A stretch of DNA of 64,000 bases from Circinella umbellata (lineage: Eukaryota; Mucoromycota; Mucoromycetes; Mucorales; Lichtheimiaceae): assembly GCA_025093555.1 (NCBI GenBank), contig JAIWNF010000058.1, positions 210,020-274,019 of the forward strand, in the 5' to 3' direction. Position numbers and translations under genes: made by a program. How positions within the stretch are numbered: position 1 is the stretch's first letter; each line of letters opens with the position of its first letter. Below, one piece after another: positions 11,320-24,185 of this stretch. The notes under the pieces are model-generated. The model was not told the DNA's origin and did no database searches. It worked only from the letters and a program-made list of their open reading frames with translations.

Positions 11320-12612
11320 TTACGACATTATGCAATTATCTTTTTTCCCGTGAGTTTCTTCATAAGATATTAAAGTTGCCAATCGTATTTGTTCATCTTC
11401 CGTTAAACGCTATTATTATTTTTTAGAACCGAAAAAAAAAATTGAGTTCATACATTCTCATATCCTTCTTTTTTAAATTAAAAAAAAAAACAATAATTTA
11501 CCCCATTTTTTGCCTTATCCCTAAGCCGTGCTAATTCTTGTTTACGTTGCTGAGGGTTTTGTACTCGATTATTTTGTGGTCTAGTGTAACAATATGAATG
11601 CATGAATAAAAATAAAAATAGCTTATTTTATTTTATTTGGTTTCAAATCCAATTATATTTACCTGTTTGTTTTAGATGCTCCCATTGTTGTTGTATTAGA
11701 TGACGATGGTGTGGTGTTGTTTTTATTCGACATAAACCCTTTTAATCCAGAAATACCTGCTTTAGGTTTCGCTCCAAGTATTGATCCCCCTCCTCCTGTT
11801 TTACCATAGGTACTTGTATAACGATTTTCTTTTTTACACTCATGATCTAATGGTAATCTATGTTTGACACAATATGCTTTTCCACAATCTGAACACTGCA
11901 TTGGTACTAATAATTTTGCTTTACATCCTTTTTGTCGACAAAGGTTAGATGGTTTTTTTGTATCTGCACAATTGTTTTGAATATGTCTATTGACCTATAA
12001 AAAATTAAATAGTTAGTTTTATTATATTAACTTTCCTTTCCCACCCCTCCTTCTCCACCACCTTTTTTTTATCCAACTCAAAAAAAAACAAGCCAAAGAG
12101 ATATGATTTATACGATATAAACACATACACGAATATTGGGATCTTCAGTTCTCGGTCCAGGAACAGGATTTTCACAAATTGGACATGTAGGTACACTATA
12201 GTATAGAAATATAAATACAATAAGCTTATGCAAGTAATTAGTTAAATTAACTACTACTAACCGAACATCAAGTTGTGGATCGCTTAAACTTGGACACCGA
12301 TGGTCATCGAGTTTAAAATGGTCTTGGCTTATGAAAAAAAAGGTATTAGTTAGTATATATATATACTCCATAAAAATGGATTGAGATTTTTTTTTCTAAA
12401 AAAAAAAATTTACCAAAAGATCTTTTTACAATGATAACAAGTATAAGGAAGAAAATCTATTCAAATAATTGACAAGTTAAAAAAATGGGGGTTTTTTTCT
12501 CATTTGAATTCATCTATAAAAAGAACAAATGATATATAAAGCTATAATTCAATTTACCAAGTTGTGAACAGTCTTCAAAAGTACACTGTTTTCCTAGTTC
12601 AGGGAATTCCAT
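11320..12612 (-). CDS. AN1-type zinc-finger protein, ZFAND2-like
   Basis: Begins at 12612 with [28 protein letters not shown], the hallmark start of ZFAND2A/B (AIRAP) proteins. These associate with the proteasome and Cdc48/p97 during protein-quality stress. Two AN1 zinc fingers are seen. The first runs from CTFEDC through HCKKIFC and QDHFKLDDHRC. The second is CRQKGCKAKLLVPMQCSDCGKAYCVKHRLPLDHEC. Between them lies VPTCPICENPVPGPRTEDPN. The tail is Gly/Ser/Asn-rich followed by a charged helical segment (QQRKQELARLRDKAK; LTEDEQIRLATLISYEE), the latter resembling a ubiquitin-interacting motif. About seven short introns separate the exons. Stop TAA at 11322-11320. Confidence 0.85.
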
Positions 12613-12924
12613 GTTAGTGATAGTTAAAAAAAAGGGGGTAAAGGAATAATTAGTTAAGAAAAAGAAAAAAAGAGAGAATATAATGCCTTTTCCCTTCCTG
12701 CCCTCTTTTTTTTTCGGTTTCCCCCCACAACCAAAAATGAAGTAAATTACGCAATTTAATCTATTTATGGAATGTTCAAGAATAATTTTTTTTATAACCA
12801 GGTAAAAGGATTTGTAATTAAAGAAAAACTAAGACACTTTTTTTTTATCAGATTAAAAATTAAAAAAGTTGTTATTATATATATATATATTATTAATAAA
12901 TAGAATAAAATAAAGATAATGGAT
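12613..12924. other. Intergenic between AN1 protein and ankyrin gene
   Basis: About 310 bases of AT-rich promoter/3' UTR sequence with homopolymer A, T and C runs. No gene seen. Confidence 0.5.
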
Positions 12925-15735
12925 TCAATAATGGGCAAAAAGATTATTACGAAAATTCATCGATGCTCGTGATAATGAAAAAGCAACACTTCCTCTACTT
13001 ATTGTTGACCCATTACTACTACTATGAACACTTGCACTTCCAGAAAGTGAATTGGCTAAACTTTTTCTTGATGATGATGATGATGATGTTGTTGTTCCAC
13101 TGATATTACTTGAAGAAAAACTAATTCTTGTTCCTAGAACAACATTGGATGCAGTAGTAATTCCACTACTATTATTACTTGGGATATTATCGTTCATACT
13201 ATTATGACTTGTTGTTGTTGATGATGATGTGGATGATAGTTGTACTGTTAATTCTTTCTCACTTTTAGTACTGCTACTTGTTGTTGCTGAACCACGATAA
13301 GCTCTCTTTTCCATTTCTTTGGTTGTCTTTGCACCTGATTTTTTAAGATATTCTGAAATACTTTTGAATCCACCTGATTTAGCAAGGTCCAAGGGAGTAG
13401 GTGTTTGTTTTAAAACATAATGATTTGGATAAACACCAAAATCGCCAATAAGTCGTGTAATCATCTTGAGACGACGCTGGCGTACAGCATAATGTAATGG
13501 TGTTTCTCCTTTATTGTCAATAGGATCCATTTTAACATGACAATCTCGAATAAACATAGTCATCATCTTTATTCTTCCATATTTACATGCATAATGAAGT
13601 GGTGTTGCACCTAAATAAATTTTAAGGTTTTTTTTTTAATAATGAAAATAAAAACTTGTCAGTTCATTACATACGCTCCCCTCTCTCCTTTTTTTTTTTT
13701 TTTGATTCTATTCCCACCACTCCTATTTTTTTTTTGTTTCGGAATAAAATCCCAAACACACATGTAAACACAACAAAGAATAAAAAGGAAAATAACAAAC
13801 CTTCAACATCAACAATATCAAGTAATGCATATTTTGAAGCACGAATAAGATAAATTGCCACCTCATCATCTCCTTTTTCAAGGGCTGCATGTAATGCAGT
13901 CATTTGCCTTGGTCCACGCTGAAAAATATCAGCTCGAGCACGTTCTAATAATAAACGTATACCAGTAAGATAGCCCAATTGACCAGCAAGAACAAGTGGT
14001 GTTGTTCGATTCATTTCTTCTGGTGCTAAAGCGATCACATTTGGATTGGCACCTGCTTCAATAATACGTGATAAAGCACTTGCATTTTTAACTGCTATTA
14101 AAGCATGAATTAATCCATAACCTTCTTTAACAGATTTTAATGAAGATGAATTTTTAGCAACGTTAGGTTGTCCACCACGACGAAGATAATTACTATGACA
14201 ATAATAATAATAATATTTTAGTCAAAAGATTTTTTTCCCCATCAACAAAAAAAGTAATTATATCAATGCATGCATGCATGGCAGAGAATGCATAATAACA
14301 TTCCCAATTAGCTCGATTGGGAAAAAACAACGATTTTTTACCTTATTAGGGAATCTACTTCCGCTTTATTATTTTTACCCCGCGCAATGGTATCCCAGAA
14401 TCCATCTCCACAAGCAAATATTAATGACATTGTTCGATTTTTAGTCGTTGGATCTATAGGAGTCTCTTCGTTACCTTCTGTTGCTGCTGTATCAACTAAT
14501 ACTTTATTACTACTGCTATTATTTGATGTACTATTATCATCTTGTTGTTGTTCTTGATGTAAAGAAGAGGAAGAACGATTTTTCAATGTCGCAGTAGAAG
14601 AAACGGTTCGTGTAGGTGGTGGATAAGATGGAGGAGGTGGAAGAGAAATAGATGGAGTTGGTAAACTGGGTCTTTTACCCGCTAGTTCTATTGGAAGACT
14701 TTTGGTAGAGTTTGTATTGATATTTTCTTCTTGTTGTCGATCTGACATTGATATAACTGCCATTAAATCTACTATTCGATCTTCTTCCTTGTGGTTGGTA
14801 TCGTTTTCTTCTTGATGTAATAAATTGTCGTAATCGTTGTAATTAGTATTATCAGTTGGGTGTCGATAAATTGGGTGAGTATTAGTATGTGGAAGAAAAG
14901 AAGGAGCGTTTTGAATATTATTTTGAGTATAAGAAAATGACCAATCTCCTGCTGAGCTGCAGGCTGATGAGCCACAATAACTTTCGTTGTTTTCGGAAGC
15001 AAAAGATCTATTCCTTTGTGATCTTGTTTTAATTCTTGGAGGTGTTGGAGATAATATCATAGTATTATTTTTATTATTACTTGATGATGCAATTCGTCTT
15101 TGCCAATCAAGAATATCATTATCACTTAGAAACATGTTATTATTATTATTACAATTTGTTTTTGTTTTTGATTGTTGTTTTTGTTTTTGATAATATAATT
15201 GATGTAATCGCTCATATTTTGTTTTATAAAATCGCATTTCTCGAACTGCTTTATCATAATGTGATTGTTGAATTGTTAATTCATGAAGTAAGTCATCATG
15301 GGCTGATTTGACATTATTAAATGATTGTATTAGTGTATTGTATTGTGTGGTATAATTTGCTGAAAATTCTTTGATGGCTGTTTTAAGTCGTTGTTGTAGA
15401 GTTATGTTATCAATGTCACTAGTAATAATATCGAGGATTTGGGTAGGTGTTATGTATTGTTCGTTGTTAAGGGGGTATGAAGAAAAGGGGAATGTCATAC
15501 TTTCTTGATCATCTTCTTCTGTATCAATTATACTAGTGTCAGTGGCGGTGGTATATCTGGAATTTGTTGCTGTTGTTGTTGTAGTGGTATCGACTAATGA
15601 GTGATCCATTTCACTATTATCGTTGTTATTAGTATTTTTAATCATATTATTATTGTTGTTGTTATTCAAAGTAGTTATATTATGAGAAGGAAGGATATCT
15701 TTGTTAATATTAAGTAAAGGAGAAGAAGAGAACAT
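12925..15735 (-). CDS. Ankyrin-repeat protein with coiled-coil N-terminus
   Basis: Start ATG at 15735. The first exon encodes ~460 residues: Asn/Thr/Ser-rich segments, a helical coiled-coil-prone stretch (SAHDDLLHELTIQQSHYDKAVREMRFYKTKYERLHQLY), and a proline-rich patch (SLPPPPSYPPPTR). It ends with a FWDTIARG...EVDSLIR lead-in. The next exons carry ankyrin repeats: YGLIHALIAVKNASALSRIIEAGANPN, NRTTPLVLAGQLGYLTGIRLLLE, MTALHAALEKGDDEVAIYLI, ATPLHYACKYGRIKMM and GETPLHYAVRQRRLKMITRLI. A Ser-rich tail ends ...NNLFAHY. The overall layout resembles fungal cytosolic scaffold proteins, but no orthologue is recognised. Introns near 14340-14190 and 13850-13600. Confidence 0.8.
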
Positions 15736-16704
15736 TTGTTTAAAAGAAAGTTGTAATTTTGATTTGAAAAGGAAAAGAGAGAAAAAAATTAACTATGATA
15801 TGTTCATTGTAATTATAATTATTAGTATTTTACATAAACCATTTATAGAAAACGAATAACCAGTTAGAAAAATGGTGTTACTTTTAATGTGTGTTTGTTG
15901 TAAAGAATTAGGGCAAAAAGTTGATATTTTTAAAGTTCTATCCTCCGCCCCTGCATCCTGTCCCCCTTCTTTCATTGTTGGTAAAAAATGATCGCCCGTT
16001 CAATCAGAATGAAAGACTGTATATTTTTATATTAGAAACAATGACACAAAAAGAAAAGTACACGAGCCTCACTATTTTTTTTTTGATCAGCACATTTGCA
16101 GTTTATAGTAATTAATCCTTATAACTATCGACTAAGCTTATCTTCCCCCCCCTTTTTTTCCCTACTCAAATTTCTTTCAAAAATCCGTTACCATGGTAAA
16201 GTCAAAAAAAAATTGTCTTATCTATTTTCATATATTGAAATGCCATTAATATTAAGGATCTTAACCCTCTTCATTGTATCATCCCTTGTTTTGGCAAAGG
16301 GCTGATCATACAATCTACCCTTGAGCTTGAAACTGTAGCACCAACATAAGGCAACACAAATAAGTTTGGTATCCATGGCTGATCAATTTTTTCTTTTTAT
16401 TTTTTTTAGAAAAGAAAAAAAAATACTATTAGAATCATAATATATATAAACAATATAAATATCTACAAGAAAACCATAACAAAAAAAAACATTTAAGAAA
16501 AAAAAAAGATGACAATAGTAAAGAGGGGAACAGAGGGAGAGGGAGAGGTATTATCTTGTTCAGTCATTTGATTGATCTTGAATAATAATAAAAAAAAACC
16601 CCATTAAAAAAAGTATATGTAATTATAAATATATATGTATATGTTGTAATGTTATTTCTATGAGTTGTATAATAAGAAAAAAATTGTAGACTTTTTGGTT
16701 TTTT
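15736..16704. other. Intergenic, ankyrin gene promoter / transporter 3' UTR
   Basis: AT-rich with poly-A, poly-C and poly-T runs (for example C8T7 near 16146-16160). Short frames of about 60-70 codons show no recognisable protein. No gene supported. Confidence 0.5.
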
Positions 16705-19148
16705 CTAATCTGTTTCTGTCATATTCAACCCTTCATATTCAGGACTCCGCCGTCTTCCCATCTTCTTCATTAATGCTAAATAAAACATATATTTATAAGT
16801 ATGAAGTTATTTAAAAAAATAACTAATCATTATATCATCCATTTATATATATCACTTACCATTCCAAAGTTTTCCTATTGCTTCTCTATATTTTACTTGT
16901 ACTAACCATATTGGAATAGCAAGTAAAATGAATCCAAGGGATGTAAAACTTTCCCAAGGAGCTGCCATAAATGGCATGACACATAAAAAGAGTGCCACTA
17001 TACAAAATAATATCGGTGTTGTTAACCATACACGATAAGGTCGAGTAAGATCTGGTTCTGTATATCGAAATACAAGTAATGAAAGAACAGCCAAAAAGTA
17101 AAAGCTATATATATAAAGTAATAATAGTAGTGTTAGTGTTAGTGGTTGGTAAAATAAAATCATTCATATTATGCAGAAAAAAAAACAGGAATTTCGTTAA
17201 TACTTTACATCCATGCACAAGTAGAATAAAAGTTAACCAAAGCACGAAATGAACCAATGATAATCATTATAGTTGTTAATAGGCCTTGAAGCACGATGGC
17301 TGTAATAGGTGTTTGTCGGCTTGCATTAAGCTTTCCAAAAACACTGGGTATATGACCTTGTTTTGCAGAAACATAAATGATACGTGATCCAGTAAATACA
17401 GTAGCATTAGCTGTCTATATAATATATATATATTAACAACCCAAAAGAGAATCAAGAAAAAAAAGTCAATTTGTATGAATAAGCCAATTATTATAATTAT
17501 TGCTGTGGAAAAAAACACTTACACCAAAACAACTTAAAGCAACGCATACTGCTAATAGAATCCCACCGACAGGACCAAAAATCTTTTTACCAAAATCCAT
17601 AGCAACAGTATTGGTATGCATGACAACTTGTGGACGAAGTACAGCTAAATAAGCTACGTTGGAAAACAAGTAACATACAATGACAATAGGAATACCGATA
17701 AATATCGCACGTGGTAAATCTTTATGTGGATGCTTCATTTCTCCAGAAACATAATTTAAATTATTCCATCCATCATATGCCCATAAACCTTTTATAAATA
17801 CAAAAATACATCCATATTTATATTTTTATCAGTAAAAAAAATGAAGTCGTTTACTATTAAAAAAAAGGGAAAATAACCGTTTTTTCTTTTACCTGAATAA
17901 AATGCTAATGAATATTGACCAAATGAAAGTTGATCAAAACCAGCAAATGGATCACCTTCAAAACTTGTACCTATTACAGTACCTTTCGCAAGCATAACAA
18001 CGCCAGTAATTGAAATAACAATAGCAGCTAATACTTTGAGAATAGTTAAAAAATCTTGAACACGAATACCTGCTCGAGTAGAAAATGCATTGATAATATT
18101 GACAAGCCAAAGACTAATCACTGCTAATAATTTAGGTAAATATCTTGGAATAACCGAATCAGCAAGTTCTACAGCTGCTTCAGAATCATGTGGTACTCGA
18201 AAAAAATAGGTGTGAAAAGCTATTCGAGAAACATATTCACCAAAAACTGTACATACAATGGCTAAACTTCCAGGCTATATAATTGTTATTTTGTTATTTT
18301 GTTTTACTGATAATGAGAAATGTGTGGTTCTTATTATTCATGTATGTAATAAAAATTCAAATTAAAAGAAAATATTTTACCTTTTGTACAACTATACTCA
18401 CAAACTCAAAAGTAAATGAGACAAGACTACCAAAAGCACGATAGAGGTAAACAGATTCACCACCATTCATTGGTAACATTGTACCTAGTTCGGCATAACA
18501 TAACGCGCCACATAATGCAAGTAAACCAGAAACAAACCAAATTATCAATGCTGTACCCGGTCCTTCAACTGCTTCTAGTACAGGTCCTATATATTTCCCC
18601 ATAAAGTATTTATGTTTAATTTTTGCTGTTGTTTTTCCATCATATTACCCCTCCGTTAAAATCATTCATCTCTCTCTCTCTCTCTCTCAAACTATATATA
18701 TACCAAATAATATAATAAAAAGAATAAAAAGTATATTAAGGGAAAAAAGGAAGAGGGAGAACTGAAAAAAAAATACTTTTTCTTTTAAAGAGAAAAAAAA
18801 AAGAAGACAGGATATTACCCTTTTACCTGGAGAACTGAAAAGACCACTACCAATCATAGCACCAATGACTAAACCAAGACCATTTAAAAAAGATACTTTT
18901 TTTTGAAGTTCAGGCCCTCGTACTTGAGTTTCTGTTAATGGAATCATTGGAATAGATTCAAAAGAAAATACAGAAGCATTGGATTGATTGGTATGATGAG
19001 TGGAAGGTAAAAGTGTTTGTTGACCATCATTATCGTCGGAAAGTAAAGATAAAACTTCATCGTCTGTTAAGTCTTCATTGTGTTTTAAAGAAAATGTCGT
19101 ATCAAGTTCATGATCTTGATTATTGTATTCAGGAGACGACGTTGGCAT
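16705..19148 (-). CDS. L-type amino-acid transporter (LAT, SLC7/APC superfamily)
   Basis: Plasma-membrane amino-acid permease. The N-terminal ~85 residues are acidic and cytosolic (MPTSSPEYNNQDHELD..., a DDEVLSLLSDD motif). TM1 follows, with the APC signature VIGAMIGSGLFSSPG. Further segments include ALIIWFVSGLLALCGALCYAELG (TM2), FTFEFVSIVV, LVNIINAFSTRAGIRVQDFLTILKVLAAI, LWAYDGWNNLNYVSGEMK (TM6 region, strongly LAT), IFIGIPIVIVCYLFSNVAYL, GSRIIYVSAKQGHIPSVFGKLN and the final TM pairs. The C-terminus ends GLNMTETD. About eight introns. The closest known relatives by motif are fungal Mup1-type high-affinity methionine permeases and animal LATs; which substrate is carried cannot be told. Confidence 0.88.
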
Positions 19149-19901
19149 TGATTATTCCCTTGAGGAAAAAAAAGAAGAAGAAAAAAAAAGGATTAAAAAA
19201 AGAAAGAAAACTGTTAATGTATACTATATATAATATATTGTATGTTATCACCAAAAAGAATTCGGAAGTGGAACTTCGAATCCGCAAAAAAAAAAAAAAA
19301 AGATTTTTGTTTCACATAATATCATATATTTCGTTGCATAAAAGTGCATAGCTAGCTATATAATATATGTATATAATAATACAGGTTAATATTACAAATC
19401 TAGAAGGAAACATACCATTGTGGTTCATTGGCTTATGTTTTTTTTAATGGATTGATTTTTAATGATGACAGCTAGCCCTGGAGTTGTTGTTTGTGACAAC
19501 TTGAACTCTATTAGACATCTATGTTTCACAAAGACTTTTTTAATGTTTGTTACCAGGAAACATTAAAGAAAAAACATAAATGTATAAAGCCTAGAAGGAA
19601 GACCAACATAGTATATCTGTATACAAACAAACAAACAAACTGAAGTTGACAAGGAAGCATTCTCGTTCTCCTTTTATTTTATCATTTTCCTATTCTCTTT
19701 TCTTTATAAAAGAAATTAATGTATGCAAGATGCAAGATTCTCCCTACTTCTACACTACTACTGACACTGTCACTGTACTGAACCTCATTTATTGAAAAAT
19801 ATATAAGAGACAAATGATGTGTAGTTTTCTAAATAGTTCCTTCTTTCTTTTTACGTATATACCTTTTGAAATATATTTCAGTTCTTTTTTTCATAAAAAA
19901 A
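19149..19901. other. Divergent promoter region
   Basis: Separates the transporter (-) from the secreted cysteine-rich protein (+). Contains A-runs near 19170-19310, a (ACAA)n stretch near 19625-19640, and a TATA-like ATATATAAG near 19799-19807, about 100 bases upstream of the secreted-protein ATG. No gene seen. Confidence 0.5.
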
Positions 19902-20282
19902 ATGACCCTTTTTTCTACTACAGTATTACGTGTTATTCTATCATTATCAATATTTTTACTTGGTCAAAACATTATTCTTGCAAGCTCAGCATCAACAACT
20001 TCTCCAACAAGACAAGAGCCCGACTTGGGTATTGCTCCTGGTGCTCTTCTAGATAATTGTGTTTGTATGAGTGGTGATGATCAAGATTTTACAACTTATA
20101 ATGGGCGTTTAACAAGACAGTGTTGTGATAAAAATGAAGTTGGGTTTTACTTTACTACATTGGATTTCTGTACTCATATTGAACCAGGTCGTCAAACAGA
20201 ATATGGTGATTGTTGTGCAACTCAGAAAGGAGGTTATGGATTATGTTCAGGTCCATTACCTGCTATTATTCCGAGAACTTAG
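19902..20282 (+). CDS. Small secreted cysteine-rich protein
   Basis: Single-exon 126-residue protein. The ATG at 19902 in an A-rich context is the best start. It yields a signal peptide: MTLFSTTVLRVILSLSIFLL then GQNIILASSASTT, with cleavage likely around residues 25-30. The mature part of roughly 95 residues has eight cysteines in the pattern C-x-C ... CC ... C ... CC ... C (NCVCMSG, RQCCDKN, LDFCTHI, GDCCATQ, GLCSG). Even cysteine number and paired CC motifs suggest a disulfide-stabilised extracellular protein. No family recognised; effector-, adhesion- or cell-wall-type roles are all possible. Confidence 0.72.
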   Translation: MTLFSTTVLRVILSLSIFLLGQNIILASSASTTSPTRQEPDLGIAPGALLDNCVCMSGDDQDFTTYNGRLTRQCCDKNEVGFYFTTLDFCTHIEPGRQTEYGDCCATQKGGYGLCSGPLPAIIPRT

Positions 20283-21090
20283 TGCGCCTTTTTAATTTAA
20301 TTGCTACCTATGACAAGGTATATACTTTTTCCTGAATATGAAAAGAAAAAGAGAAGATATTCATTTAGAGTATTGATATAATATATAGTAGCATTATATA
20401 TAAATTAACGTAACGTTATATTTTGTAGATATGAAAATTTACTTTCTATATAATAAATAATATAATTAATATGTTGATCAAAAGTAGTAGAAAAAAAGGA
20501 AGGGAGGAAAGGTGGCGTAATAGTACATTTATTTATCCAAATAGAGAGTTAATAATTATTTTTTTCGTCATTACGTATAAAATAAAAAATACATTTTGTA
20601 TTTTTGATAGCAATAAAGTTGATGTTTTTCTTTACGTTCACATATCTGTCGCGTGAATATGATTCTTGGTATTTTGTCCACTACAGAAGAAAAAATAGTA
20701 TCAAAGATTGTTCGGTGAGAATGTATAATAATAGATCAGCACTTTTTACTAAAATAAGCGAGAACAATTGTATTAAATAGAGAATTTATCTTTTAATAAA
20801 AAAAATATGAGTAGATATAATGTATGATTATTTTTTTCACCTTATTAATTTCTAATAGCTGGAGTTTGTAGATACAGTTTTTTATATAATTGTTCAAAAG
20901 TACAGTTTCAAAGTAACACATTCATGTTTCCTTCTCTCTCAGTTCTCATTTCCCTCTCTCTCTCTCTCTTTTTTTTTTTATATGCCATGCTGGATGAATC
21001 CGGAAAAAAGAAAATGTATATAGAATGGTGAAATACAGTCTTGGAGTTTGTGCAACTTGACATGTACTTGGTCTAACGCATTTCTTATAT
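20283..21090. other. Intergenic, no gene seen
   Basis: AT-rich region after the secreted-protein gene. A (CT)n tract lies at 20953-20968. The minus strand between about 20990 and 21090 has a short open stretch next to the inserted element but no recognisable protein. Confidence 0.4.
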
Positions 21091-21100
21091 GTTGAACTAC

Positions 21101-21858
21101 GGCAGGTACTAAAAGTTGTGTCATCCTGAGGTCGTGCCATCCCCCATGACTGTGTTTATTTTATTCCGTTGTGCTTGGTCGTGCCATTGATCCTTCCTTA
21201 TGTACTGCCCTGCCCTGAAAGTTGTACCTTTGCATAAATAATATTTTCTAACATATAATGAGATTTAAAAACCAGTGTTTTGTTTCGTTTTGAATAATTT
21301 TTCTTTTTGGTTCAGTAGTATAATGATAATGAAGTATGCTAATCAACTTATTAAAAGCACATGATAAATTAAAATAAAAGCATCGTATAAACCACGAAAT
21401 TATAACAGGGGTGAAATAAAATGATAAATAATGCGAAAGTTGATTAAATCTTTTTACTAAAGGAAAAATTTAAAAATAATATAATTGTTAGTAGTAAAAA
21501 ACCATAAAAAAAGATAAAGAAGACCAAATGTGTATCTATAAGATAAACTATTTCCCAAAAATCATATTTGAAACTGTAATACTGTATAAATCAAGCTAAC
21601 ATTCATACCGTGCACTTCCATTAACCAAAAGTATTACTTACATTGGTAAAGAGGGTTTAAGTAAAAGATATTCATTATTAGTTACCTGATAAATAAGAAT
21701 AATACTATCTATACACATATGTAATCTTACTATTATGAAGCCCAGTATATCATAATTTCAAGCATCAATGGGTAGTTATTGAAAAGTGCATCCGTAAGGC
21801 ATGGTCGAAGACAGCGGCATCAAATTACGGGAGGATGGCACGACTTTTGGTCGCTGTT
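21101..21858. mobile_element. Non-autonomous TIR element (MITE-like), copy 1
   Basis: About 758 bp. Imperfect terminal inverted repeats: left end GGCAGGTACTAAAAGTTGTG, right end (reverse complement) AACAGCGACCAAAAGTCGTG; agreement is strongest over the inner ACYAAAAGTYGTGYCATCCT. It is flanked by a direct duplication GTTGAACTAC at 21091-21100 and 21859-21868. It is nearly identical along its length to the element at 27170-27935. Subterminal GTCGTGCCAT motifs recur. No coding capacity. TSD length of 9-10 bp is typical of Mutator-like elements (known); the family assignment is inference. Confidence 0.82.
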
Positions 21859-21868
21859 GTTGAACTAC

Positions 21869-22500
21869 AAGTTTCTCTGTGGTTATCTATATGTAGTATA
21901 AATAAGACATCTTTTTTCCTCAAAAAAATCTTCAGTTTTACTAAGTTCTAATAAAATACTTAGTTAAGCCCCTCTTATTTTTTATTTTCACCCTACAATG
22001 GGGATTGATTTTCCTGGTTATTCAATTTACCGAAGCCTTGTACTCTTAAATTTTTATTAGTGATCATATTTATTATAACTTATCTTTTTCCCTGAGTCAT
22101 ATACTAGGAGCTATATTACTTTTTATTCATTTTTCTTACATGATATGAGCGAAATGTCTCAATATACAGTAGCGCAGCAAAGGAAGAAAAACAAATTTAT
22201 TATTTTATTTATTGATTAATTTTGTTGTAAAATGTAAATATATATGGTATTGGATGTTTGTAACTATTTAAAAAAACATGGTGATAATAGCTACGTAACT
22301 CTATTCTAGCTTTTAAATTATTATTAAAGGTATATAACAAAGTCTCAAAAAATTTATACCTTGTCTGTTTTTCTTAATTACCCCACATCAGATAAAAGAA
22401 ATCTTTCAAAATATGTGGGTGAATTGACATTGTTTGGCCAGGATTGATGGAGGTACGTACTGCTAGAGGCTTAATTATCAATGTTGTTACGATTATGGCA
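21869..22500. other. Intergenic between element copy 1 and pseudogene
   Basis: AT-rich sequence without a recognisable gene or repeat. Confidence 0.4.
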
Positions 22501-23587
22501 TTATTGCTGTTGAAGTTGATGTTGACCATATGCTCGGCTCAATTCAGCGATCTCTTTATCGTCAATTTCGAGCAAATTTCCTTCTTCATCAATAATCGAC
22601 AATTCTTCATCTTGGTTTAAACTATTCTACTCATCATCATCTGGTTCGTTAGGCGTATTATTGACATCTGTTTACTGGTTGCAAAGTATCAGTAAATATT
22701 AATTATTTACTATCAGTAAAGCAATAGTGTAAATTGTTACCTTCTTCTTATTGCGACTGCTAGCCTACTAGCTGTTGGTGGGTGGATGTAAGACTATTAA
22801 CTTCTGATATTATTGTTGTTGGTGCTGGTTGTTGTACTCGAACATTTTTATAGGTACGAAGTTTAGAAAGTCTGACACCTACTTCAAAACGAGAATTTCC
22901 AAAAGCTCGTAAATATTCATCATGTGCAGTGACCATGGCACCGGGTACTGGAACCTGCTTGATCTTGACAATAACACGGTCCTTATTGACTTTAATAATG
23001 TCATTTGGTTTTTTCGCTGCTTAGAAATTTCACCATATGCGACCGCTTCGTTAAACAATCTTGGACGGAATGAAACAGGATTACCTAGATATAATATATA
23101 TATAAGAGCCATCAGATGAATACATGATTATTATAGAAATAATGGTAAAATTGCTTTATTATAATACAGTACCCTTATCGTCAGCAGTAGGCTCTTATAT
23201 ATGAATTCCAATTACACAAGGACTACTATTAACGTCTTCAAAAACGTTTAAAAATGCCCATGCATCAATAGCGGCAAAGCTGATTTGGGCTTAAGTCAGC
23301 TCTAGTGCGTCCCGACCGACTACCTATAACGTGATTGACTGATCTTTATCTAAAGAATGCTCCAATACTGCTTCACAGATAGCAGCAATCCCTAGACGAC
23401 CGTTGTGAATTACACCTTTACCTTTGCAAAACACGCCCAGCTCAAGATCTCCTTTGCAAACAATCTTGAAATCACGTTGAATATTACTTAAGTCGCCATT
23501 GACACACCCCGACCTAGTTTTACCACCGACTCGTTTTTCAACAGTTTGCAGAGTGAACTTGGTAATTCGCCAAGGCCGGACAAGCAT
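22501..23587 (-). pseudogene. Degenerate gene of unknown family
   Basis: Several stretches of clearly protein-like minus-strand sequence occur in shifting frames. 23587-23324 reads MLVRPWRITKFTLQTVEKRV ... KGDLELGVFCKGKGVI. Near 23290-23200 is ISFAAIDAWAFLNVFEDVN. 23112-22990 has SFRPRLFNEAVAYGEISK, which shifts frame at an A-run near 23010 into NDIIKVNKDRVIVKIKQVPV...YLRAFGNSRFEVGVRLSK. After an in-frame TAG at 22629-22627 the reading ends EELSIIDEEGNLLEIDDKEI... with TAA at 22503-22501. At least one frameshift and several stops make it a pseudogene. I do not recognise the family; the conserved-looking blocks suggest recent decay of a multicopy gene. Confidence 0.6.
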
Positions 23588-24185
23588 ACAATTATTATCT
23601 GAAGTTTAAAATGTCGCGATTTTTCCTAGTTGATATGTTGCTGGTACAATTCATTTTTACTCATTTATTCAACCGCTAACCGTGGTCCATATTTTATACA
23701 CACTTTGTCGTAAATTCATTATAAATCCAGTCTCTGGTTAACAATCACTATTTGATAAATACTGTACACTAATATCATTTTCATCACCAAAACATTAGCT
23801 CGTAGTAGCAAAGCTACATTATATCAACTATCATTTTTTTTTATCTTATCCGTACAGCTTAGTTATTTTTCCAGTATATTCTACATATTAGTACCAGCTG
23901 CGTTTCAATTCGCTAAACCAGTATAGTTTAAAATTTATGTTTATTCAGATGGAAGACTAAAAGACCTTCGCCTATAGGCCTGTGATCGCTTCCTTGCAGT
24001 TCGTTAGGATTAAGAGTAAGTGTATATATACATATGAGATAGGGGCTAAAAATAAAACTGAAAAAAACCTAGTATGGGAAAAAGTTAAATTGATGGGAGA
24101 AAACGTTTTGGTGTGGCTGGAGAGAAGGTAATGAAATGGATAAAAGAAAGAAGTTGCTGATGTAGAAGTAGAAAAGATACTACGT
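23588..24185. other. Intergenic in decayed region
   Basis: No gene supported. A minus-strand frame at 23972-24223 encodes a Ser/Phe/Leu-rich sequence without coding character. Confidence 0.4.

Noticed and set aside
19269..19284. CTTCGAATCC-like B box
   Set aside because: No matching A box or tRNA fold upstream; lies in a divergent promoter.
21310..21335. TGGTTCAGTAGTATAATG inside the TIR element, resembling a tRNA A box
   Set aside because: No B box at proper distance; present in both copies but without other tRNA or SINE features.
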